DNA of 64,000 nucleotides from Manis javanica (GCF_040802235.1 NC_133167.1:1007001-1071000); one strand, 5' to 3'; shown: positions 35,466-47,215, numbered from the stretch's first letter. Program-made: numbers and translations. The notes: generated by a model from the sequence alone, not told the origin.

Positions 35466-35815
35466 TTTTAAATAACAGCTTTACTGAGATATAATTCGTG
35501 TACCATATAATTCACTCGTGTAAAGTCTGCAGTTCAATGGCTTCTAAGTATATTCACATAGTTGTGCAATGTTTACCACTACCCATTTTCAGAACAGCTC
35601 CATCACCCCCACAAAGAATGCCCGTAACTGACAGCTCTCATTCCCATGCCCACCTCTCCCCAGCCCTGGCAGTGCCAGTCTGCTCTCTGTATACATTCGC
35701 TGTTCTGGATGTTTAATAATGGAATCGGGCAGCATGTGGCCTTTGTGTCTGGCTTTCTCTGAACATATGAATACGAGTAGATGGCTTCTGAAGATGCCCA
35801 TTACCTGCATACCCC
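35466..35815 (-). repeat. LINE-1 (L1M) 3' UTR end, antisense
   Basis: A T-run is followed by AACAGCTTTACTGAGATATA, ATTCACATAGTTGTGCAATG and TTCTGGATGTTTAATAATGG. This is the well-known antisense series of old mammalian L1M 3' ends. Confidence 0.85.
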
Positions 35816-36209
35816 CAAGAGCTCCTCAGCTGCTTCTCCCACCTGGGGGGCGTCTGTTTCCTGCTCCGCTTGCCTCCAGGCTGGCCTTGTCACCGCAGCA
35901 TGTGGTGGGAGTGACACAGTGTCACTCCATCCCCGTCCCCATTGCTGGGCCCCACACCAGCAGACCCCGACAGGCACGCAGCCTTTGTGCGGGTGGACAC
36001 GTGTGTGGCTGCATGCCAGGGCCCTCAAGTTCCGAGTCTCTTCTTTCCCTGCTTCCGCCTGCTCCTTCAGCCCCAGTCCAGCCCTCAGAGCTGGAGAAGG
36101 GAGAGGGCACTGACCAGGGCCTCCTCTGGGCTGGCCTGTGCCTTTGAACTTTTCCAGCACATAAGCTCAGGCAGAGAAAACATGCAGGCCCTAGCCATGG
36201 CCCACGCAG

Positions 36210-36366
36210 CCCAGGCCAGCCCGCCCTACCCCAGCCTGCACAGCCCACCCAGCCTGCCCTACTCCAGCCCGCCCAACCCGGGCCAGCCTGCCCAGTCCCA
36301 GCCCGCCCAGCCCAGGCCAGCCCGCCCTACCCCAGCCCACACAGCCCACCCAGCCCGCCCAGTCCC
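36210..36366 (+). repeat. GC-rich minisatellite with higher-order repeat
   Basis: A low-complexity run of CAGCCCGCCC/CAGCCTGCCC units. A 50-bp block at 36,210-36,259 recurs at 36,311-36,360 with three differences, giving a 101-bp higher-order period. The translated Pro/Ala-rich and Gly/Ala/Trp-rich frames are by-products of the repeat. Confidence 0.85.
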
Positions 36367-36679
36367 GGACTCTGAAGCAGGATGTGCTCCGTGGGTTGGA
36401 CCTTGTGGCACTTGGGGGCTCTTGCGGGCGTGAGGGCAGGGCCGAGAGGCCCAGAGGCTGCGCAGCTGAGGCTCTGACATGGAGGCCTCAGTGTGGAAGG
36501 CATGACGGGTGTGTCAGCCACCCCCTGTTGTGCGATTCCACCCGCCCCACCTGTGTGGAGTGAGGCGCTGGGTCGGCCCGGGGTGGGGACATGTGACCAC
36601 CCAGCATCAGCTCGGGACCTCCTCTGGAGCCGGGAGCCAGCACCCCAACGTCAGGACCTACTGCGGTGGTTTGAAATCA

Positions 36680-36800
36680 GCTGTGTTTATACCATGGAAA
36701 TTAACAAATGCTGCAAATCAGCCCTGCCCCTCTGTGGTCTATTCTTGAGCATTTACCAGCCCACCAATGATTTAACTGATTTACTAAAGATTGGGGTAGG
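36680..36800. other. AT-rich non-repetitive island
   Basis: About 120 bp of AT-rich sequence in GC-rich context, with homeodomain-like TTAA/TGATTTAA cores near 36,770. No repeat or exon is recognised. Confidence 0.25.
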
Positions 36801-38060
36801 AAGAGGTTCCCCCCAGAGCAATGCCCTCCTCGCCCCTTGTCTGATGCAGATCATGTTGGAAGGTGGGGGGAGGACACCCCAAGGGACACGGGGGGCTGGG
36901 CCCAGGTGGGCACCATCTCCCGAGGTTGTTGGGAACCTCGATCAATGGCAGCCCTTGGGGGATGGATGCTGGGCCTGCTGTAAGCTGAGTCCTGAGCCCT
37001 GAGGAGAGGGCTGCCCCTGCCAAAGTGGCCCATGCCACCTGGGACCTGGTGCCCACCCCACAGAGTGCCAGGGTCCAGCGAGGCCTGAGCCCATGCAGCA
37101 GGGGCTGCCTCAGGCCTGGGGTCCTCCGAGGCCCGTCCTTGGCTGCAGTGCGGGGCAGCCTGCTGGGCATGGTGTGGGTACTGAGCACTGCCAGGCCCAG
37201 GGACCAGCGTGGCCAGCTGAGTCACTAGGCCATTTCCTTGCTGCTGTTCCTGGGGGGCCTGGGAGGACCCCGTCACCTGTGTTATGTTGTGTGACACGCC
37301 CCTACTTCTCTCCCTCTTCCCGGCGTTCATCGTTCTGTGGAGCCTGCTACCTGGCAGGTGCTGGCCTCAGTGGGGATGGGGTGGTCTGTGTCCCGAGGGA
37401 TCGCAGGCAGCAGGAGAGAGGAGGGCGCAAGAGGGACGGAGGACAAAGAGACAGTCAGCGCGTCCGTGCAGCCTGCTGGGCAGGGAGGGGGTGCGCCCGA
37501 TTCCTGGCCTGACCCTCCCTGCCTCTGTCCCGGACGGCTTGCCTGGCGCCCTCACCGCGTGGCCTACGCCAGCTGGGGCTGCTCCCGGCTCTCCCAGACA
37601 CTGTCCTGCCACAGGCCACACTGAACCCGTAGCTTCCCAGCCCAGGATCCGGCGGCAGCGGGCACGTGGCTTTCTCAGGCAGTGGGTGTGCAGAGCATCC
37701 CTGCACAGCGGGCAGTGGCACACAAGGTTGGTCTGAGCTGTGAGGGAGTTAGATGTGCCCTGGAGGCTTGCTTTTCGGACCGAAGGTGGTGTGGCCACGA
37801 GAAGGGTCAGACGGTGCAGGAACACCCAGGCCTGAGACTGGCTGGCCGGCCTTGGTGTCTGACCTGGTGGGGTGAGAGGCTAGAGACGCCTGGGCCTGCG
37901 AAGGACCTTGGCCCCGGGCAGTCTGGCCGCAGTGTGCCCGCCTGCCTCTCTGGGTGCCTCTCAGCCCTTCATCGCCCAGCCTTCCTGCCCCTCTGGAAAG
38001 CAGACCTGTAGCCTTCCCACTCAGAGCTGTCTTGGGGGGCTGTCTCAGGGAACTGGCTGT
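36801..38060. other. Unique GC-rich sequence, no gene recognised
   Basis: Unique DNA with overlapping spurious frames. No repeat or RNA gene is recognised. Confidence 0.55.
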
Positions 38061-38066
38061 GGGCTG

Positions 38067-38075
38067 TATATAAAA
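38067..38075 (+). promoter_or_regulatory. TATA-box-like sequence
   Basis: TATATAAAA lies in a GC-rich flank (GGGCTG before it, CCCACTG after it), an arrangement typical of core promoters. No exon can be recognised downstream before the L1 at 38,475, so activity is uncertain. Confidence 0.25.
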
Positions 38076-38474
38076 CCCACTGACCTCAAGGGCGATTCGG
38101 CTGCAGGTTCATCAGTGTGTGGAGTCAAAAGATGGATTCATCCTCAGAAGCCAAAGTTTGCCGTCTGTGTCTAACTTGATGGGGATATAAACTGAATTTC
38201 AAAAGCCATGAGCAGCATTCAGAACATCTTCCAAGCCCTTTATGCTCTTATCTCTGAGGACCTGGTGAGGCTATGCTGTTCCACATCGAATTCAGGCGCG
38301 TGCAGCTCCCGGGACAGTGGGCGCCTCCAGGTCAGTTTGGAGAGCCTGTCTCCAGGGGCAGCAGATCATTTCTGGGTTCCACTGTCGCATCTGCTGTGGG
38401 ACACAGCCGAGCCCGACTGAGCAGACTATCCCTGAATTTCTAAGGCTGTATGTACATTTTCATGGGCTTGGTTT

Positions 38475-39140
38475 TTTAAGTAACCTTTTTACTGAAGACT
38501 AATATACATACAGAAAAATTTGCAAATTGTGAATGTACAGCTTGATGCACTTAAAAAAGTGAATGCACCCATCAAACCACCACCTGGATGAGGACACAGA
38601 GCACAAGCCGAGCCCAGAAGCCCACCCCTCTCCCCTGTCTCACTGAGCCCCTCGGGGGTTCTCCTATTCTGACTTCCATTACTAACAGTGAGTTTTGTCT
38701 GTGCTTGGACTTTACATGAATGAAACCATCCAGTGCGCACACCTTTCCATCTGGTTTCTTTTGTTCAGATTGTGTGTGTGAGATTCACCCAGGTTCTTAT
38801 GGGCAGAAACTCATTCTTTTTGCATTGCTGGATTCAGTTGTGTGGCTAAATAATCTTTTGAAAGTCCTTTTCTATAGTGCTGTCGGTGGACAGTTGTGTT
38901 TATAGTTTCAGGCTGTGATGACTAATGTTACCCTGCTCTCATGCCAGTGTCTTTTGGTGAACATATGCACGTGTTTCTAGCAGTGGAATTCTTGGGTGAC
39001 GAGATATGTGAATTTCCAACTTTGGAAGACACTGCCCCTCAGTTTAGACTGAAGTTACGGCACCAATTTTCAGACCCACCAGAAGCGTGTAGTTCCCCTT
39101 CTCTGTGCCGATGGCAGCCCTTGGTTCTGTGGGTCCTTTG
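38475..39140 (-). repeat. LINE-1 (L1M) 3' part, antisense
   Basis: A T-run is followed by ACTGAAGACTAATATACATA, TGTACAGCTTGATGCACTTA, GACTTTACATGAATGAAACC, TTTTGCATTGCTGGATTCAG and AGCAGTGGAATTCTTGGGTG. These are the antisense landmarks of an old L1M 3' UTR and ORF2 end. Confidence 0.8.
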
Positions 39141-39149
39141 AACTGTAGC

Positions 39150-39760
39150 TGTTCTGGTGACCGTCGTAAATTTGTACAGATGTTTATAGCAGCTGTTTGC
39201 ATAATTGCCAAAACTTGGGAGCATCAAGATGTCCTGCAGTACGTAAAGGGATAAATGTGCCGTAGTCCATCCAGACAACGGGATGTTATTCAGCATGGAA
39301 AGGAAATGAGGCCTCAAGCCATGAAGAGACATGGAGGGACCTCAATGCGTGTGACTTGGTGAAAGAAGCCAGCCCAAAAAGGCGGCGCACTGTACGATTC
39401 CAGCTGCACCACATGCTGGATAAGGCAAGACCCTGGGGAGCGGAGATGGCCAGGGGGCGCCAGGGACTGAGGTGACCGGGTGGAGCACAGAGGAGTTTCA
39501 GAGCAGTGATGGATACATGTCAGCATGCATTTGTTCAGACCCATGGAACATACAACTCGAGAGGAACTCGCAGGTAAATGACGGCCTCGGGTGGTGATGC
39601 GAAGGTCATCAGCTGTGACAAGTGCCCCGCTCCGTCGGGGATGCTGACGATGGAGAGGCCGTGTGTGGGGGTCAGGCGTTTTTAGGGAAAATCTCTGTGC
39701 CTTCCTCTCAACTTTGCAGGGAACCTAAAACTGCTCAAAAAGTAGAGTTGATTTAAAAAT
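39150..39760 (+). repeat. LINE-1 3' part, sense, abutting an inverted L1
   Basis: TATAGCAGCTGTTTGCATAA, GGGATGTTATTCAGCATGGA and CTGTACGATTCCAGCTGCAC are sense ORF2-end and 3' UTR blocks of an old L1. It begins within about 10-20 bp of the right end of the antisense L1, so the two truncated 5' ends face each other. Confidence 0.75.
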
Positions 39761-39764
39761 ACAA

Positions 39765-39990
39765 TATTTAGAAAAGAAGCAACATGTGACAGAGCACAAA
39801 GTATATTATACAGTTGAAATAAATATGTAACATTGTTAAGTTTTGTATCCTTTGTGTGTGTTTTCAGTTGTATTATATTTCATTTGTGGAATCGTTTGTA
39901 TTTTTGTGTGACCAAAAGGATTTTTCTGGACAAAACTCCAGTGGAAGGGCCCTGCTTTACTGAAATCAAATAGAGTTTCTAGGTAGAAAC
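39765..39990. other. AT-rich segment following the L1
   Basis: This is AT-rich sequence containing an AATAAA at about 39,818 and T-rich stretches. It may be the decayed L1 tail plus unique DNA. No gene is recognised. Confidence 0.35.
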
Positions 39991-41719
39991 ATGCCTCTCA
40001 GCCAGCCGTGGGTGCCTGCCCAGCACCCTGGAGCCTCCAGGTCATCCAGAAGCTCTGCAGGGTCTTCAGCCCACGTGGCTGCGGTGGACACACGCGGGGT
40101 CCAGGTCCTCTCGGCCTGGGACTCTGCCCGCGGGTGTTGGGGTGGCTGCTCCTCCCACCTCCAGGCCCATCTCAGCCCCCACAGGTGCTTCTCCTGTGCC
40201 CCCCAGAAGTGCTCCTGCACCCCGATGGGACCTGGCTTTGGCTCCAGGGTTCTTGAGAACCCATGCTGGGCTCCCATTGGGGAACGAGTGGGGTGGAAAT
40301 GAGGTGGCTCACTATATTCAGGTGAGTTTTTTCAATTTGCTGCTTTCCATCGGTTGATTTTGGCCATTTGATCTTCCAGAGGAGAGGTATGCCTTCCCAC
40401 TTGCCCACTAATCTAGTTCTGTCCCTTTCACAAAAACCTGTTTCCCCACATAGCTGTGTTTGCGCGGTCACTGGGGGACGTCACATGCTTGGGTGTTCCT
40501 ACCGTGCCAGCCTGGTATTGTTCTTGTCCTCATCCTTGAACCCAGGAGGGCCATGCCCCCTGCTCCCTGGGAAGTGGGTTGCCCAGGGCCCTGACTTTGA
40601 TCCAGTCTGTGGAGACAAATTCTGGTGCCAGGCCCAGACGGGCATGGGGTCGGGGTGCTCAATGTCCCCCCACATCCATGCTTTCAGCAGGAGCTGGGCT
40701 TCTACCCAAAGCAAAGCCAGCCACCCAGAGAGGGCAATGCCCCCAGCTGGCCCTGCACAGCTCTGCTGGCTCCCACCACACGTCCCCACGGCCCCTCCGG
40801 TGTCCAGTCACTGTCCAGCCCAGAACCAGCGGCTATAGGGGTCGAGGTGTGGCCAGGGGGCTGCCCGGTCATGCAGGGCCAGGTGTGCCCATGGGGCTGG
40901 GGCGGGCAGGGGCCTCTAGGAACCTTCTTCCCCTGGCCTGGTCAGGTGTTCCTGCTCTGCCGGCCTCTGAGAGCACCACTCCGCCCGGACAAACGGGCTT
41001 CCTTCTCCAGAGAGAATCTTCCTCCTCGGCTCTGGGCGGGCTGAGCCTGCGGCTGGGAGAAGCGCCGGGCGGCTCCGTGACTGCGGCTCTCGGCACCAGG
41101 CCAAGTCACTAAGATGCTAGAATCACCGTGCTGCTCACCGTCCTGCTGGAGAGGGTGGCCTGCCCTGCGGGCGTCCAGGGCCCTTCCTTCGCCTTGAGGT
41201 CCGTGGCCGTCAGTCCCCACCCGACCTCTCCTGGCCCTTCCCAGAAATGCTGTTCCTTGTTGGCCGCCCGCTGGACTACCTCGGCGGGGTGAGCAGCTGA
41301 GGACCTGTGTCCCAGCCGAGCATCCTGAACGGACCTTGTGCTTCAGAGCCCGGGCTGCCGGCCTTCCTCCCACACTGCAGATGGGAAAAGAGAGACGCAC
41401 AAGGCTTCCACCTCTCAGGCTGGAAGCCAGGTGGGAACCCCTGGCCCTGAGATCCTTCCACAAACAGGCTGCTCACCAGCCACTCTCACAGAAAGGCCTC
41501 CCCTTCCTCTTCTGCTTGATAGCCTCGCACATCATCCTAGAGACGCAGCACCTCCGCGCAGTCCCCACCAGGTGGGCCCCCGGGCCCCCAGCCCCACTGC
41601 ACCTGGGTTGTCTTCCTCATGCATCCGCTGTGCTTGGTGGAGTCCCAGAAGGTGGGGTTCCCTGTTCTCCCCCACTTAACATCAGGCTAATGTTTGCTAA
41701 GGGTTGGTTATGTGAATTA
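39991..41719. other. Unique GC-rich sequence, no gene recognised
   Basis: Unique DNA. Long frames on both strands around 40,579-41,112 and 40,942-41,463 overlap and show no known motif. Confidence 0.55.
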
Positions 41720-42185
41720 GGGAAACAAAAGTTCCCAGACCCCAAAAGACAAGACACAGAATGGAAAACGATATTTGCAATAAATCTAACCCACAAGACT
41801 TTGCATCCAGAATATGTAAACAGCACCTGCAAATCAATAACAAAGTGTCAGGCAATCAAAGAGAAAAATAGGCAGGATGCTGGACAGGCACTTCACAAAG
41901 AGGAAACCCACGTGGCCGTCGGCCATATGAAGATGTGCCTAGCCTCGTCGTACTCAGGGAGATGCATAATGGACCATAAAGATTTACCATGACACAGCCA
42001 CTGGGTTGGCAGCGTTACCAAGTGGACAAAGCCGGGGAAAAATGGGAGCTTGCCTGCCCTGAGGGCAAACTGGTGGAATTGCTTTGGGAAGTGGTTTGAT
42101 GACATCGAGGCGACTTGGAGTTGCACACCCTTTTGACTTGGTGACTTTGCTCCCAATATGAACCCTGGAGCGATCATGGCTTTGC
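41720..42185 (+). repeat. LINE-1 ORF2 3' fragment, sense, degenerate
   Basis: Decayed L1 blocks appear in order: ATGGAAAACGATATTTGCAA, CATCCAGAATATGTAAACAG, TACTCAGGGAGATGCATAAT and CAAACTGGTGGAATTGCTTT. The frame is broken, so the apparent reading frame at 41,336-41,992 is L1-derived in part. Confidence 0.75.
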
Positions 42186-42189
42186 TCCT

Positions 42190-43680
42190 GGCAGCCAGAA
42201 ATCGGGAGCTGCCCGCATGGCTGCCAAGAGCAGAATGGAGGGTGTTGGCATAGGAATGGAGGCAGAGAGGAGAGGGCATCGATCCACATCCTGGGCCCTG
42301 ATGCGCCCCAGGGGGCTGGGACTGGCAGACGTCCTCCTGCTCTCCATGCCCTCACCGTGGCAGAGGAGGACAGGGCAGCCTCTCCTGGATCCGAGAAGAG
42401 CAGGGGTATCCTGAGTGGTCACTGCATGGCAGCTGAGGGCATAAGCATGTCAGGTACAAAGATTCGGAGAAAGCGGGTTTTGGCCAAACAGCGTTATCAG
42501 CCACCCACCAGTGGTGCCAATATTCGTGTTACTGGCTTCATGGGACAGTTGCACTTTGTTTGCAAACATCTAGTTTTACATTAAATATGTTTATCTATTG
42601 TAGTAAACCCAATCTAAGTCTATCCTGAAGCAGTAGGAACTGTATTTTCCCTTTAAAGGGACAGAGGAAAGCTGTAGCTGGGGTCCTTTCGGGGACAGGG
42701 CTGGGTCCCCCGGCACTCAGAGGTCCCAGGGATCTTTGTGTGTCAGGGCTGAGGCGGCAAGTGACATGTGCGTCAGGGCTGAGGCTTCCTTGACACCTGG
42801 GCCAGGCCTGGGGCTTGGTGCTCCTGACCTCGGTGGCCCCCACCGGCCCCTCCTCGGTGCCCCATCCAGGAGCCTGGGGCTTCCTCTCTTGGGACCCTGC
42901 CCACCACCCCCATCTTTGGGGGCCTGGTACGGGGCTATGGGAGTGTCTGAGGGAGGATTTGCCAGATGAATGCCTGCCTGGCGGCTGGGAGGCCTCCAGC
43001 ACGGGCTCCTCATGGCAGCCTGCGCTCACCAGGGCCCTGCGTCATTCCTCGGGAATGTGACTTGGCCTGTGCTGGCCCCAGGTCTCGCTGCCCTGCTGCA
43101 TCAGAGGACCCTCTGGGCCAAACCTCCTCCCCACCCTCCTTTCCTGGTCCCAGGGAGGGCTGGGGCAGCTGCTCCCACACAGGCGGCCGGCCAGAGCATG
43201 AGTCCGCTGGGCTTTGGGAGCGGCTTCCCGCACCATCGCTTGGGGCCAAGTTGCCTCCGAGCGCCTTCTGGACGGTGCAGGCTGGTGGCCTTTGCTCTTG
43301 GACGGGAGCCCAGGGTGCACAGTCCTGTCTGTGGCCTTGAGGGCCAGGGCACTGTCAGGCTGGGCCAGCTTGGTCGAGCTCGCTGGGGCATGAGGCCTGC
43401 TGGGGTCCAGGGGTGGCGAGGGGCCTGTGGTGCCAGGCCTATCCAAGGGACAGTATGTATGTAGCCTGGAGGCCTGGCCTTGGCCAGGTCAGAGCCCCAT
43501 TGGGCCCCAAGGGTGGTGAGAACCAGGGAACAGGGCTGGGGTGGGGGACCTCCTGGTCTAAGGCCATCCAAGAGGCCTCTTGGGGCAGGCATGGAGGTCC
43601 GGTGGTCCTTGGCAGGAGCCCAGCACAGCTCTCGCCAGGGTTGGCAGTGGCATCAGCGTTCCAGGACACCACAGGGCCCC
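42190..43680. other. Unique sequence, no gene recognised
   Basis: Mostly GC-rich unique DNA with an AT-richer patch at about 42,540-42,650. A 19-bp motif containing GTCAGGGCTGAGGC occurs twice, 30 bp apart, from 42,737 and 42,767. No exon is recognised. Confidence 0.5.
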
Positions 43681-43715
43681 ACTAGTCCAGGCTGTGCATG
43701 TGTGTGAGTGTGTGT

Positions 43716-43780
43716 GGGGTGGAGGTGAGTGGGGGCGGGGGCGGGGGCCCACCCTCCCCCACCCTCCCCCACCCTCCCCT
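43716..43780 (+). repeat. G-run block plus 10-bp C-rich tandem repeat
   Basis: G-runs at 43,716-43,719, 43,731-43,735, 43,737-43,741 and 43,743-43,747 could form a G-quadruplex on the plus strand. Immediately after, ACCCTCCCCC repeats at 43,751, 43,761 and 43,771. Confidence 0.75.
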
Positions 43781-43839
43781 TCTCGTTGGCCAGGGAAGCA
43801 GGGAAAGCCAAACATGACTTTTCCTCCGTCCACGTGTAA

Positions 43840-44060
43840 AGACCTCTAGAAATCTGTTCATAGCTTGCTTTGCCTAAATCCTCCCACTTCTAAGATAGGG
43901 TTTTGTTGTATTTCTGAAGCTGTGCAGCAGGTATTTGTTATTTTGTTAAAATGTACATATGTGTTCTGTGGGTTCTCTTGTACATACGTATGATACATGT
44001 AACACTGAACATATAAATGGAAGGACTAGATGATTTTGGCATCGCTGACTGTTTACTCTG
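43840..44060. other. AT-rich segment, origin unclear
   Basis: About 220 bp of AT-rich DNA with TACATATG and TACATACG motifs. It could be an old repeat or a non-coding element. I could not assign it. Confidence 0.3.
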
Positions 44061-44394
44061 AGACAAGGCAGGACATCTTCGGTGGGAGGCGACAGCTGTC
44101 AGGTGCCCAGGCCCTGGACACAGAGCCTCTCACTTTCCAGGGTAGAGGTGGACGGCTGCTTCCTCCCCTGGCTGGGTGGGGGCACGCCAGGTGGGTGCCC
44201 TCAGGCCCACTGTCCTCTGCCCGCCCTCCTGGGGTCTCTGTCCCTGTGCCTGCCTGCCCTGCTCCTTCTGCCTCGGGGGCAGCTCCTGAGAACCCCCGCA
44301 CCCCTTCTGGATCCTTCCCGGAGCCTTGGGGCCCAGTCCAGGACTGCAGGAGGAGCTCTGGGGGTAGGGAGTTGGTGAGTGTGACAGAAGAGCC

Positions 44395-44500
44395 AGGTGA
44401 TCAGCAGGTACAGGCTCTGGATTTGAATCCCGTGCTGGCTGCAGCCCCCGGCAGCTTCGTCGGCTGGTCCCCGCAGTGCCTGGGCACACGGCTGCCGGGT
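44395..44500 (+). repeat. Possible MIR fragment
   Basis: GGCTCTGGATTTGAATCCCG resembles the MIR 5' core (GACTCTGGAGTCAGACTGCC, then TTCGAATCCCAGC). The rest is weak. Confidence 0.35.
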
Positions 44501-47070
44501 CTGAGGACCGCGGGGACTGAGCGTGCCCAGACCCTGAGAGGCTGAGGGAGGGGGGTAGCTGTGAAGGGAAAACAGGTGCTGATCCCGGGGCCCTGTGATC
44601 AGGGAACCAGCTCTGGCCCAGGGATGGGAGGGGTCCGTCCAAGAGGAGGCTCAGTGCCCCTGGGGGTTGAGAGCGGGGCAGCCCCGCAGAGCCCTTCCGA
44701 CCTACCTGACTGGGGGCCCGGCTTCCCCCTTCTCTCCTCTCCCGCCCCTCCCTGGGGCTGGCATCTACTCTACCCCATGCCTCCAGGTGGGCAGCCTCCC
44801 CAGCCCTTCCAGCCCTCCCAACCCCTGCCTTGAGTGGTGGCCCCTGTTTCCAGGACTCTCCCCACCCCCCCTGCACACAGCGGTCACCAGCCCGGGGGAC
44901 GCCCAGTGCCACTGCCTGGACCAGGCCCCTGCCTCACCTGGGTCCTGTGAGCCAGCCTGCCCAGGACACCTCTGGGCTGCCTCTGGGCCAGTGTTCATGG
45001 CAGTGACAGGCAGAGAAAGGGGACCCCTTCCACTCCTGCAGCAGCAGCTACTGCCCCAGGTTCCAGATGCTTCCACAGAAAGAAATCACCTGCTGAAGAC
45101 CTGGAGAGGTGGGATCAGCCACCGCCCAGAGCCCAGCCTGGACCGGCAGAGGCCAGCCAGGTCAGAGGTCCAGGCCAGTAGGTCCGCAGCTGCCTGTGGG
45201 GACACGGGCTGGGGCTGTGCCGGACAGTGCTGTGAGCACCAGAGGGGCCCACTGTGGGCACAGGGGCCAGGGGCCTGGCACCGCTCGGGCACGCACAGTG
45301 GGTGTCCCTGGGAGGCTCAGCAGCCTTGGTGAGAACACCTGGGTGGCAGTTAGGGATGAAACGACAGCCATTCCCAGGGTTAGTGACTCTCCCCTGAGCC
45401 TGCAGAGGCCCCACCTGGCCAGTGGCCAGCGGCAAGGCTGTCCTCCGTCTCAGCAGGTGGGGCGGGGGCCCTCCCGAGGGGCGATGCCCCCACCATGCCT
45501 CCACCTCTCCGGGGTGCTGGGGCCGTTTCACTTACAGATGAGGAACCAGGCCTGGCCAAGGTCAATGAGGGGCAGGCTGGGCGAGGAGCACGTGGCCCCC
45601 GGCCCTGGGACCCGGGGTCCCTGTGGGGGGGCTGGGCTGCCTCTGCCGTGGGGGGCCCAGCAGCCGCCCATCCGGCGAGGGCCGCATTCTGGCCCTGAGG
45701 CCGAGCAGGTGCGGCCGGCACAGACAGCTGGGCTTTCCCGGGATGCCTGTGGCGTGAAGTCAGCTGCCCAGCCTCGGCCGCTGGCCGCGCCCTGGGCTAT
45801 TTTTGGGAGCTGGAGTCCATCCGTGCCACTCTGCCCCCTGAGCTCCTGGAAGTCTGGTCAGCAGCACGGACAGTACCCCTCTTGTCATACGTCTGTCCTG
45901 CCCCCAGAGCCCCTCCAGGGCACAGTCTGTCCTGGCTGGGAGGGGTGGGCTGCTGGGCGTGAGGAGGCTGGCCTTGTGCTGGGTCCTTGGCAGGGCAGAG
46001 GCTGGCATGGCTGCCTTGGGCCACATCCCTGGCCAACTGCTGCTTGGAGCCCCCTGAGCCCAACCATGCGGGACGCTCTGGGGCAAGGCCTGCGTGCCTC
46101 TGGCATCTGACAGGGAGGGCTCTGCAGGTCTCTCCCCTGCCCTCCGTGTGTGCCTGGGGTGGGTGGTCAGGGCCCACAGGGCTTGCATTTCCAGAGACCC
46201 AGCTCTGTCTCTTGCCGTGTGCATACACAGTGTCGCTGTGAGGAATGGCTTGTCTGCACATCCCTTCACCGTGGGAGTGGAGACCAGCTCCAGCCCCAGG
46301 CCCAGGCCCGGCCGGGCAGAGCCAGCTGCCAGGGGCCCCGGAGTGCGGCCCTCGCCTTGGGGCCATGAGATAATGCTGAAAACATAGGCCGGCCCTGCCT
46401 ACGATGCCGCCTGCCCCTCCCCCAGAGAGAAGACCGGCTGCCCAGGCAGGGGCCAGGGAGGGGCCGTGTGACCTGGGCCACCTGGGTGTCCTCTGGGGAG
46501 GACAGTGGGGACAGGCGCAAAGCCTGGCCCTCCCAGCACACCTACCTCACACCCCTGGGCACCCCTGGGCTCCTGCTGTGGTGGCATCAACTAGTCAGGT
46601 CCTGTGCAGGCCGGGGTCTGGGGCGAGGGTGGATGGGCCACTGCGGGTCTGTGTGTGGGAAGCAGTGCAGGTCCTCTGAGGTTCTTGGAGGGGTTGCTGC
46701 GCCTGGGGCGGCCCCCACTGACTCCCACTGAGGGCAATGGAGCTCCAGAAGTGCTGTGGCCAGAAGGACCCTGGTGCCAGGGGTGAGCCCCGGAAACGGC
46801 CCTTATCTGGGGCCCCAGGTCACAGCCTGTTGTCAGGTAGCCTGGGACCCCCCAAGCTCAGGTGCTGCCAGGTGTACTAGGGAACCCGACTCCTGGGGAT
46901 GCCAGAAGTGCTCCCAACTCCCCCTGGCCTGTCGAGGCCCCCACCCTGGCTGTCATCGGCAAAGGCCAAGGTTTTGGGGCCTTTCTGGTGCCGTAACGTG
47001 CAGGTATTTCCAGTCCTGTATAACTCACCGCTTTCTGCCTCCAGCACCGTGTGCCGCTTCCCTGCTGCCG
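44501..47070. other. Unique GC-rich sequence, no gene recognised
   Basis: CpG-poor GC-rich DNA. The long plus-strand frame at 45,109-46,110 and the minus-strand frame at 44,130-44,912 have repetitive Gly/Pro/Ala/Arg composition and no domain. One reverse MIR trace lies at 45,528-45,575. Confidence 0.55.
45528..45575 (-). repeat. MIR fragment, reverse orientation
   Basis: TTTCACTTACAGATGAGGAA, then GGCCAAGGTCAATG, corresponds to the reverse MIR core (TTTTACAGATGAGGAAACTG, then CCAAGGTCAC). Confidence 0.5.
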
Positions 47071-47074
47071 GGAG

Positions 47075-47215
47075 CCTGTGTGCACATGTGTGTGCATGTG
47101 CATGTGTGCACATCTGCACCTGTGTGTGTGCCCGTGTGCACCCGGGTGAGTGTGCCCTGCATGTGTGCAGGTGGCTACATGGGCACACAAGCAGGCTAGT
47201 GTGTGTGTGTGTGAA
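47075..47215 (+). repeat. GT-rich interrupted microsatellite
   Basis: Alternating purine-pyrimidine tracts (GTGTGCATGTGCATGTGTGC and later AGTGTGTGTGTGTGTG) with interruptions over about 140 bp. It could adopt Z-DNA. Its translation gives the Cys/Val/His-rich frames seen there. Confidence 0.85.

Noticed and set aside
36259-36480. Gly/Ala/Trp-rich minus-strand frame
   Set aside because: It is the translation of the minisatellite at 36,210-36,366.
42737-42785. Two copies of a 19-bp motif 30 bp apart
   Set aside because: It is a simple local duplication, with no sign of function.
45109-46110. 333-codon plus-strand frame
   Set aside because: It has no recognisable motif, overlaps minus-strand frames and contains a MIR trace.
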